Part shown: positions 20,906 through 30,000 of the stretch, piece after piece
Numbering within the stretch: the stretch's first letter is position 1
Layout of the letters: each line of letters begins with the position of its first letter
NCBI GenBank assembly: GCA_002049455.2
Contig: KV918788.1
Span: 310,001 to 374,000 of the forward strand
From: Porphyra umbilicalis
Taxonomy: Eukaryota > Rhodophyta > Bangiophyceae > Bangiales > Bangiaceae
Length of the DNA: 64,000 nt
Direction of reading: 5' to 3'
Program-made: the position numbers and the translations under genes
The notes under the pieces: generated by a model
What the model saw: only the letters and a program-made list of their open reading frames with translations
Databases searched by the model: none
What the model was told of the DNA's origin: nothing

Positions 20906-22086
20906 GCCCGATTTTGCTCGATTCTCAGGTCCGCAGCGACTGCGGGAGCATCCGCAAGCAAGTCCGTTTCGCAGAAATATGCGGTTGAAGCAGCAATGCG
21001 GCCGTGTTCGACCAAAGTGGATGGAGCCACGAAGTGAAAGCAAATGATATCTCCCAATCGAGCCGATGCTGATAGCAGCAGTCAGCCAATGAAAGAGTAC
21101 CGACACAGGGTCTATCCGCCAATGAAGAGCTCCAATTAAGACAAATCTGCGGTGACGAGTTTTGACATCCGACCGTTTTCGCTGAGTCTGCCAAGAGGCA
21201 GCACGAGCGCGTCCGTCATTGACAACTATTGACAACAGCCTCGGAGAGTGAAGTAGCCAGCGATGCCTGTACCGGGTGTGGAGAGCTGGGCGCTGATGGC
21301 GCCGAAGTCGTGGCGGTTGACGGTTTGGGAGCCGACGACAACGCCCACGTCACCAGTTGTGTGGGTGCTGATGGCTGTACCAGGCGCCCCTACGGGAAAA
21401 ATTCGCCTCGATGGTAAGCCGCAGTGGCTTGATGAGCATTCACTCTGTCCTGGAGGATGAGTGAGCCTGGCGTGATCGGAAGTCGCTTCTGCTGGATGAT
21501 GAGGTACTGAGGGCCCCAGAAATGGGACTATCCGACGATCCTATTGGCCGCCTACCGGCTTACAGCTTACAGCAAACAGAAGCTTACAGCTTACAGTAAA
21601 TTAAAAATACAGTGTAAGCATGATTGAGATTCGATGCCTGAGCGACGCCTGTTACGAAATTGTTACGAAATTGTTAATTTATTAATCTTTCAATAAATGG
21701 CAATATTCGTCTATTTATTTATATATTGGACAGTGACTACCGCCAGCGAATGCTAGGACGGTCACCCCAACCCGGTGCGCGGGGTAATGCGATGATGCAC
21801 GGAGCTCGATGCGAGCGGTACGTGCCTCCCCGCCCGTCGCCCGTCGCCCGTCGCCTCCTCGCCCCCCGCCCCCCGCCCTCCGCCACCCCCGCTCGCCAAC
21901 CGCACCACGGAGATCCTCAGCAGTGTTGACTTGCCGCCAACGTCGTCAATACCATCGCGCGGTCGACGCCGCCTGAGCTGCGACGAGTGGCCTTGACCTG
22001 CACCCGACATCCCACATGTCTCGTCCACCGCACGCATGCTACACCACACGTCCACACGCCCAGCGCCAACAGCGTGCTCTCTTCGA

Positions 22087-22150
22087 CGTCCTCCCCGTCC
22101 TCCCCGTCCTCCCCGTCCTCCCCGTCCTCCCCGTCCTCCCCGTCCTCCCC
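22087..22150. repeat. 9-bp microsatellite (TCCTCCCCG)n
   Basis: About seven perfect copies of a 9-base unit TCCTCCCCG stand in tandem, followed by a C run. It lies just past the 3' end of the minus-strand gene ending at 22182. Confidence 0.9.
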
Positions 22151-22181
22151 GCCCCCCCCCCCCGGGATCAAATGCAAGAGC

Positions 22182-22733
22182 CTAGACGTGGCCATGCTGC
22201 AGCACCGCCAACAACGCCTGGGCCTCGGGCCCGTTGGCAACGCCGTGGAGCTGCTCGTTGACGGTGCGCTGCGCCTCGGCGATCCGCTTGTCGGCCTTGG
22301 CCTTGGTGATGGCCCGGCGCTTGTTCCGCCGGTTCATGGTGGACTTGCAGGCGCTGGTGTGCTTGGAGAGAAGGCACAGGGTGGCCCAGTGGTCGCGCGC
22401 CCGCGCGAGCTCCGGCACAAACCGCTCAACGTACAGGACCGCCATCATTATTTTCTCCGCCGTCTGCTGCTTGAAGGTGAAGCGGGTGTCGAAGAGGCCC
22501 TTGACAGCGTCAGGGATAATTGACGTACGCAGCATGTACACGCTCTGAGTCGTCAGCCCGAGCGCGGGGGTGGCGTACGGCTGCTCGTCATTCAACTTGG
22601 CCTGGGTGCGGTTCACCATGCCCGCAGCCACTCCTCCCGCCACAGGCGCGCCAGCCGCAGCACCTCCGGTTTCAGCAGCAACTCCTGTTACAGCTGCATC
22701 CCCGCCCGCCGCCGCCACCGCCGCCGCCGGCAT
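22182..22733 (-). CDS. Hypothetical protein with a basic helical C-terminus
   Basis: The Met at 22733 begins MPAAAVAAAGGDAAVTGVAA and gives 183 residues ending LLAVLQHGHV. After an Ala-rich N-terminus the protein is ordinary and globular-looking: MVNRTQAKLNDEQPYATPAL, SVYMLRTSIIPDAVKGLF, FKQQTAEKIMMAVLYVERFV, then a basic stretch STMNRRNKRRAITKAKADKR that looks like a helix or nuclear signal. I recognise no family. A 5' UTR intron (23000-22774, GTACGT donor, TTTACAG acceptor) with the same donor as other genes here supports a real host gene. The alternative is an unidentified transposon protein. No membrane segment is seen. Confidence 0.55.
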   Translation of the reverse strand: MPAAAVAAAGGDAAVTGVAAETGGAAAGAPVAGGVAAGMVNRTQAKLNDEQPYATPALGLTTQSVYMLRTSIIPDAVKGLFDTRFTFKQQTAEKIMMAVLYVERFVPELARARDHWATLCLLSKHTSACKSTMNRRNKRRAITKAKADKRIAEAQRTVNEQLHGVANGPEAQALLAVLQHGHV

Positions 22734-23059
22734 CACGTCCTTGAAGAGAGGGTGCACGACACACGTTGAAGTTCTGTAAACATCAACAAGCAGCATGCAA
22801 GGCAGCAACGTGTGACAGGAGTGGCAGTGCAGGAAGAGGAGAACAACATGGTGTGACAGGTGAGTCGGCTACTAAATGGACGACGATAAATGTGCCTCAC
22901 ACACACACACGGCGTGAGCCTGGAGAACGAGGGGCCCGCTGCACACAAAAAAGAGCTAAAGCCACGCACCGCGTGCAACGAGAGAGTAAGGAACACGTAC
23001 AGAACAATGATAGACGAGCTCCAATGTCGGAAGTAGGCCAGTATTGGAGCAGGGCGGCC

Positions 23060-23430
23060 GAGTCGACGAGGCCGGCGCGTCGACGAGGCCGGGAGCGTCG
23101 ACGAGGCCGGGAGCGTCGACGAGGCCGGGAGCGTCGACGAGGCCGGGCGCGTCGACGAGGCCGGGAGCGTCGACGAGGCCGGGAGCGTCGACGAGGACGG
23201 CGCGTCGACGAGGCTCGCGCATCAGTGGGGCGCGCGCGTCAACGACGCCGGTGCGTCAGCGGGGGCGGCGTGACGATATCGCCAGCGCGTCAGCGGGGGG
23301 GGCGCGTCGGCAAGGCCGCCGCGTCGACACGGCCGCGGCGTCGACACGGCCGCTGCGTCGGCAAGGCCGCCCCGTCGGCGAGACCGCCGCGTCGGCGAGA
23401 CCGCCGCGTCGGCGAGACCGCGCAGGTGCT
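23060..23430. repeat. Minisatellite of 18-bp GTCGAC-containing units
   Basis: From about 23070 to 23215 an 18-base unit (GAGCGTCGACGAGGCCGG) repeats about eight times with few changes. More diverged variants (CGTCGACACGGCCG, CGTCGGCGAGACCGC) continue to about 23430. All frames stay open, giving VDAPGL repeats on the minus strand, but no gene features surround it. Confidence 0.85.
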
Positions 23431-23771
23431 CCGCCTGGTGTGATGCAGTACAGATCTCAACAAGAAGGCAGGCGGACGGCAGCTGCAGCGACCCCAAAAA
23501 GGCATGGATGCGAGCACGCGGGGGGAAAATGGCGAGAGAAGGGCGAGAGGGGGGCGAGAACGAGGAGAGAGAGGGGCGTGGGGCAGGGGGCAACCTGCAA
23601 GGGGGGTGAGCGGGGGGCCATGTGGGGGGGGGGGGTTGCGAATGAGGGGCGCGCAGCGAGCGGGAGGGAGCCATGGTGCGTGGCGCCATGCCTAGCGTGC
23701 TTCGAGAGCGCGCCACGCTGCGTAGCGCCCGACGTGGCGCCCTGGATGGTGTCGTGCGACGGGGGGCCCAC
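23431..23771. other. GC-rich flank of Element A, no gene
   Basis: This stretch holds purine-rich text with GAGAGGGGCGAG-type repeats and a G run at about 23624-23636. Open frames are Arg/Gly-rich on one strand and Pro/Ser-rich on the other, without motifs. It ends with CCCAC, the target-site duplication of Element A. Confidence 0.5.
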
Positions 23772-24138
23772 TGTGGCAACAAAGAAGGCGCGAACAAATA
23801 CCCTAGAACCACACTGACAGTACAAAAGAGAAGGACCTAAAGGGTCAACCTACCGAGAGGACCTAGACGGCGCAAAGGCGCTCAGAGGCTAGGACTCGAG
23901 AGGGACGCCAAGATTTAGATGGCGAGCAAGACGGGGCGGCGCGGGGCAAGGCCGGCGCCGTAATAACAAGACGAAAACAGACGAAAAAGAGAGACGTAAG
24001 AGTAGCCCCTGGCCCGAATAGGGGGGGCTACTTAGGGAGGGACAGCCGTCCCACAGGCCGCATTCCGAAGTACGGAGAGACGGGCGCAAGTCCCGGCAGG
24101 GGCATAAGTACTGGACTTAGCCTCTGCCGAATGCAACA
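23772..24138 (-). repeat. Element A 3' LTR
   Basis: 367 bp, about 99 percent identical to 33708-34074. A purine tract GAGGGGGG (24146-24139 on the minus strand) lies directly inside it, as expected for plus-strand priming. Confidence 0.95.
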
Positions 24139-24199
24139 CCCCCCTCGGGCCAAGACCTGGCGGTCACCCGCCAGCAAGGACGGATGCGGGGCCGCTCGG

Positions 24200-24480
24200 G
24201 GGTCGCCAGCGCGAGGGCGCAGGGCGGGGCCACCAGGCGACGCGGGTCGCGTGGGGGCGCGCGCGCGGGCAGCACGCGGCGGCGAGCGGCGCCAGCGCGC
24301 AGGCGCAGGGCGGGGCCACCAGGCGACGCGGGTCGCGCGGGGGCGCGCGCGCGGGCAGCTTCGGCGGCGAGCGGCGCCAGCGCACAGGCGCAGGGCGGGG
24401 CCACCAGGCGACGCGGGTTGCGTGGGGGCGCGCGCGCGGGCAGCACGCGGCGGCGAGCGGCGCCAGCGCGGACATACCGC
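24200..24480. repeat. 86-bp tandem repeat inside Element A
   Basis: Three copies of an about 86-bp unit containing AGGGCGGGGCCACCAGGCGA start near 24221, 24307 and 24392. They lie between the 3' LTR and the antisense coding region, in its leader. Confidence 0.85.
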
Positions 24481-24685
24481 CGTGCGGGGACCGGCGGGGG
24501 CAGCGTTGAAGAACGCGGGGCGCCGGCGACGGGGGCGGCACGCGCGGACGCCATCGGCGTGGGCGTGCTGCGGGTTTGCCGCTCGGGCAGACGTTGTCGC
24601 CGACGGAGGCGGACGACGCGGTCGGCGGCGGCGGAGGCGGCACGCGCGGACGCCATCGGCGTGGGCGTGCTGCCGACTTGGTCGG

Positions 24686-27090
24686 ATGGCGGCGACCGGG
24701 GAAGCGGCGGCGATGGCCTACATCGCGCGGTCCTTGCGGGACGCGTTGAGGGCGGGGCTGCGGCGGTACGCCGAGTGCGTATTGGCGGACCACGACGAGG
24801 TGCCGGAGCGGGAGCGGGTGCCGGGGCCAGACCCGCGGAACCAGCCGGCGGTCGAGCGCATGCAGCCCGGCGTACGCATGGCGTACTGGCACGGCGGCAT
24901 CCACGAGGTGCACTCGCAGCGGTGCGATGGCGAGTTGGCCGTCCGCTTCAGCCGCGAGGTGGCGCGCTTCGGGACGGCGTTGCCGTCGTGGTTCGTCCGG
25001 ACGGCGTACGCCTTCGTGAGGGAGCACGAGAACGAGACTGTCCTCCGCGAGTGGGTGCCGTGGGTGGCGCACTGCTGGGGCCGTCTGATGAGCCTCATGC
25101 CGGACGCGGTGACCCCACCGGCGGAGTACCTGACGGAGCTGTCGCTTCCGTATCTACGGACGTCGGCGGACCTCGGGTACGTGCAGGCCGCCGAGGCGCA
25201 GCACCGGGAGGCGATGGACGCGGCGGCGTACTACTACGAAGAGGCGGCGGACAAGAACGCCCGTCGTGTGGACGCGGGGGCGGCGCCACGGGCGGTCCTG
25301 CCGTACGAGTGCCCGGCCATCAGCTCCTGGCCGAAACCCGAGCGGGTTGGGCGCGATCTGACGCTCCTTTTGGCGGAGGGCGACCGCGTGGCGGTAAACC
25401 AAGCGCGGAAGGAGGTTGACGTTCGGGCGCGCAAGGGCGACGACGTCCCGTACCTGATGACGGCGGGCCACCATGCCAAGGGCTTGAACCGAGCCGGCTG
25501 GCGGCGCGTGCCGGAGGCGCTGGGCGAGTTGGAGCTGCCGCGGGGGCTGCACGTGGCGTACCCCACCGTGCTGTCGTATTATTACGACCGCATGATGGGG
25601 GACGACCGCAGCTGCTTGTGGGACATGTACGTGGTGGAGCGCGTGCAGCTCACCGCCATCGCGCTGCTGGCGGACCTCGCCGGCGGGCGGGTCCACCGCA
25701 TCTCTTCAGCCCTTCTCCACCGGCTGGAGCGTCTCCGGCTGGACGACATGGCGGAGGGGAGTGCGGACGAGCACGCTTGGCTGCAGCGGCTGCTCCAAGG
25801 CATGGCGGTGCTGCTCCCGAAATGGGGAGACGTGGTGGCGGCTGCGGGTTTGCCGCTCGGGCAGACGCCGTTGCCGGCGGAGGCGGACGACGCGGCGAAC
25901 CCATACGGGTTTCGACTAGCGTTGGATGCTAGGGGCGTCAACTTCCCAAGTCGGGCCGAGAGCGCGGCGTCGCAGAGCTCCACGGCGCGGGGGCCGCCGG
26001 GGGCGTCCGGGAACGTGGGGGCGGGGCCCACCCGGGGCGGGGACAGCGACGCGGCCCGGGAGGACGCGGCGGCGGCAGGCTCGGGATCGCCGTCATGGCG
26101 GGCCGTGTCGCCGTCGCGGTCGTCGCCGAGGGGGCGTGCCCGGGACGACGCCCAGTGGGTGCCTTCGCGGTCCCCGTCGCGGTCGTCGCCGAGGGGGCGG
26201 GCCCGGGACGACGCCCAGTGGGTGCCGTCGCGGTCCCCGTCGGCGTCGGCGTCGACAACGCGGACACGGTCGCCCGTTCGGGGGTCGTCGCGTCGGGCGA
26301 CGGGGTCGCGCCGGACACCGCCGCCGGGACGCGGCACGCCTCGCCCCGGCGCGGGCCGACGCCGGGACGGGCAACGCCGCCGCCGGCGGCGTCGCAACGG
26401 AGTGGCGCGGCGGGGGAAGCCGCGGGAGGTAGCCGGCGGTCGTGGTCACCGCCAGCGGCGTCGACGCGCCGGCGGAAGCCGCCGGCGTCCGCTGGAGCGT
26501 CAGGGCGGGCGGACGGCGGCGCGGCGGCGCCCCGACCGGGCGACGCGCGGCGCGGCCGGTCGCCGGTCGGCGCCGATGGGGCGGCCCGGTCGACGGCGGG
26601 GGCAACCGGGTCGCGGCGGAGCGGGGGGACCACGCGGGGGAAACGCCCGAGGTCGTCCGAGGGGCAGCAGGTGGAGCCCCCCTACGCGGCGCACCACAAG
26701 TGGTACCGCGTGGGGTCCATTGCGCCTGAGGGCGACGCGCTCCGGGCGCACCTTTCGGCGGCGGCCGTGAAGCGCTTGGCCGCGGCGGGCGGCGCGCCGG
26801 CTGGCGCCGTGGGGCTGGCGATCAGCCGGGTGCTGCGTAGTGGCGTGGACCGGCTGCACGCGTCCCTGCGGACGTCCAGCGATCGCACGATGGGGGAGGC
26901 GATGGACGGCGTCGTCAAGGTCGTCAAAGAACTCCGCCGCGCGTCGCACCTGGAGGACGACATTGGTCGTATCCTGGACGAAGTGCGGGCGGCGGACCGC
27001 GTGGCCTCTGCTGACGAGCGGTTCGTCTATGACGACAGCGACGAGTCGAGGGGTGAGCGTCCCACGGGTCCTCGGCAGCGGCACCGCTAA
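24686..27090 (+). CDS. Element A antisense coding region (opposite strand to gag-pol), function unknown
   Basis: A long coding region runs against gag-pol between pol and the 3' LTR. A natural start is the Met at 24686 (MAATGEAAAMAYIARSLRDA). The first two thirds look globular: RDALRAGLRRYAECVLADHD, HGGIHEVHSQRCDGELAVRF, REWVPWVAHCWGRLMSLMPD, HVAYPTVLSYYYDRMMGDD, and LERLRLDDMAEGSADEHAWL. A Ser/Arg/Pro-rich linker follows, then a helical end (MGEAMDGVVKVVKELRRASH). The region appears interrupted about once. Its stop at 27088-27090 overlaps the pol stop (27089-27087), so the two are exactly tail-to-tail. The LRL..MAEG segment has a counterpart in Element C. I recognise no known domain. Confidence 0.6.
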
Positions 27091-30000
27091 GCGGTGGCGC
27101 ACGCGTTGACCCGTGTGGTGTGGGCCTTCTCAAAGCTGAAGATCACGACGCGCCACACGGGCGGCGGGGAGGAGGCGGTGCGGCCTGCCACCGTGAACGT
27201 AGGATAGGGGGGGTTGAGTTGCACCCGAGCGGCGCAGTAGCGCGTCGCTAGCGTCCACCAGGCCTGGTGTTGCCAGCGCGGGGCGACGAGGGTGATGTCA
27301 CACGGATAGGAGGTGATGCGGGCGAGGACCTGCGGTAGGAAAGAAAAGGGGGGGTTGGCCCACCCGTTTTCGACCGCCCAGTCGACCGAGAACGCCGCGG
27401 CGCAGCCGCGCGCGGCGTCCGCGGGGGACAGGGGCAGGAACCGGGGTAGATGGGTGGCCGCGGCGGTGGTAAAAAGGTCGACCGTATGGGGGCCCCAGAC
27501 CGCGTCGAGTTTCTCGAAGGCGGGGCGGCCCAATGCCCAGTGGGCAGCCGGCGGGTTGTCGGGAAACGCCGCGAGGAGGGAGGATGCCCAAAGGGCAGGG
27601 ACGGTCTCCTCGTGGCTTTTCGCCGGAAACGCCCAGCGCACATCGACGAGCATGGCACCCGTCTCGTCGGTGTGCTGCTGGACCGCGACGCAGACCCACT
27701 GGGGTTTCCGCGGGGGCGGGGCGAGGACGACCGGCGTCGTCGGGAAGGCGTCGTCGGGGAGCGTAAACTTCTTCTGCTTCGCTAAGCGGATGACGAGATG
27801 TTTCGGTAAACCCGAAATGGGTTCCCACGAATCATCGCCCCGGCCATAAGTGGCCCACCGAACTTTCGCCACGATGCCTTTATCGGTGTCGTGGCGAATA
27901 GCCAACAGCCGGTCGATTTCCCAGGTCGGATCCTCATCGGAGGAATTCACGTCGGGGAGCGGGGTCTGTGTAAGCCGATGCGGCTTGGCATCCGGTCCCG
28001 GCACCGGGCGCGGTGCCGGTGTGACGTCGTTACTGTTGACCCGTCCTTCGCCATCGCCTTGGTCGATTACGAAGTAGGTGCCGTCCGTATCGAGAATCTC
28101 GAACGGGCCAAGGGCCTTGGGCAGCAGCTTGTGCCCCCCGCGGTGGGAGCGGAGGTAGACGAAGTCACCGACCACCAGGTCCTTGTTCTTCGGCCGTACC
28201 CGGCTGTCCCAGTCTCGCTTATAGCGAGCTTGGTACTTGTCAAGGGAAGCGCGCACCGTCGGGATGAGCTTTTTCAAGCCCTGGATGATGGCGCGTTTCA
28301 CCATGAGCGGGGAGCCATCGGCGGATGCCAGCGGGGACGAGCCAGCGAGGCCCTCAACCGTGAGGTTGGGCATACGGCGGGGGATCAGGAGGTCGAACGG
28401 CGCCATACCGGTGGCCCTATGCGGGCAGGTGTTGTACGCCAGGCTCAGGGCGGGGAGGAGGCGATCCCACTGGCGAGGGTGCTCCTCACAGAAGGCCCGG
28501 ATCTGGTTCAGCAGCGTACGGTTATACCGTTCCACCTGACCGTTGGTCTGCGGATGGTAGGGCGTCGTGTATTTGCACCTCGTGCCCAACATCTTCATGA
28601 CGGCGCGGAAGAACGCGTTGTCCATCTGTCGACCCTGGTCCGATAGGACGCAGTCGGGAGGCCCATAGGCCGCGACCCATGCGGTCAGGAACGCCGACGC
28701 GACCGTGACGGCGGTGATACGTCGGAGCGCAACCGTACGGGTTAGCTTCAAGAAGCGGTCGGACATGACGAACACATACCGGTTGCCGTCAACCGTGTTG
28801 AGCAGCGGTCCGAGGATGTCAATGCCAACCTCGGTCAACGGTTCCTTTGGCGGGAACAGGGTCATGGGGGACGTATGTCGTCGCTCCTGCAGCCGGTTCT
28901 TCGCGCACGGCGGGCACTGCCGGACGAAGTCGTACAGGTCGACAATCATCGACTCCCAATAGAAGCAACGCTTCATGGCGGCGTACATCCGCTGCACCCC
29001 AGGGTGACCTTTGGTCGTCGGGTAGTGCTCGAGGCCCATCACGCGGGAGCGTAGGGCCTCGGGGTTGTATACTTGCATAACGTCCGTCGTTGGCTGACGG
29101 CGCACGAGGCGGCCTTCCTCATCGAGGACGAACCGCGTCGGCTTGCCCGAGTCGATCACGGCGCGTAGCTGCTGGCATCGGCCGTCCGCGCCTTGTGCGC
29201 GAAGGAGCTCCTCCGCTGTGATAGGGGGAGGCGGTAACGGCGCCGAGAAGTTGTTGGCGTCCGTGCCCCTTGCGGCCTGAGCAAGAAGGAAGCATGGGAT
29301 GTCGTCGTCCAGCTCCTTTTTGTCCAGACCCGTCGTGGGTACGCGGGACAGGGCATCGGGGAGGTGGTGGTTCGCTCCCTTCTTGTACTTCACCTCGAAG
29401 TCGAACTCCGCTAAGCGGAGTCGCCAACGGAGCAGACGACCGGTGGCCGTAGTCAGCCGGTAGATCCAACTGAGGCATTCGTGGTCGGTACGCACCGTGA
29501 ACCGCGAGCCCTCCACATAGTGTCGGAGGTGGAGCACGGCCCAGACGAGGCCCAGGCACACCTTCTCGGTGGCCGAATAGTTGCGTTGCTCGGGCTGCAG
29601 GGCGCGGCTGTAGAACCCCACGGGTTTGAACTGGCCGTCCTGCTGCTCTTGGAGCAGGGCGCACCCCAATTGGGTGTCGCACGCATCGACGTCAATGGTG
29701 AAGGGCGCTCCGCGGCGGGGGAGCGCCAGGACCGGCGGATGAAGCAGCGCGTCGCGTAGGCGCGTGAACGCTGCGGCTTGTGTCTCGGTGAACGTCGGGA
29801 GCGTGTCGCCGTACGCCTTGGTTGTCAGCTGGTTTAGGGGTGCTGCGATCCGTGCGTAGTTCGCGACGAAGCGGCGGTACACGTTACACATGCCGAGGAA
29901 GCTACGCAATTGCGTCTTTGTTCGCGGGTGACCTACCTTCGCGAGCGCCTCCAGGTTCTTGTTGTGCACCCGCATCTCCCCAGGGGACATGATGTGCCCG

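Larger units (their letters stand above)
20622..22086. other. Intergenic interval with short repeats and an AT-rich core
   Basis: No gene is seen in about 1.45 kb. It holds GGCGCT-rich repeats (20684-20790), a 33-bp dispersed repeat (20873-20905), a segment at 21288-21342 that resembles 38231-38285 (18 identical bases GGGCGCTGATGGCGCCGA, then about 70 to 75 percent), short direct repeats of CTTACAG near 21559-21600 and GTTACGAAATT at 21650-21672, and the most AT-rich patch of the window (about 21590-21730). It looks like remnants of several small non-autonomous elements. Confidence 0.4.
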
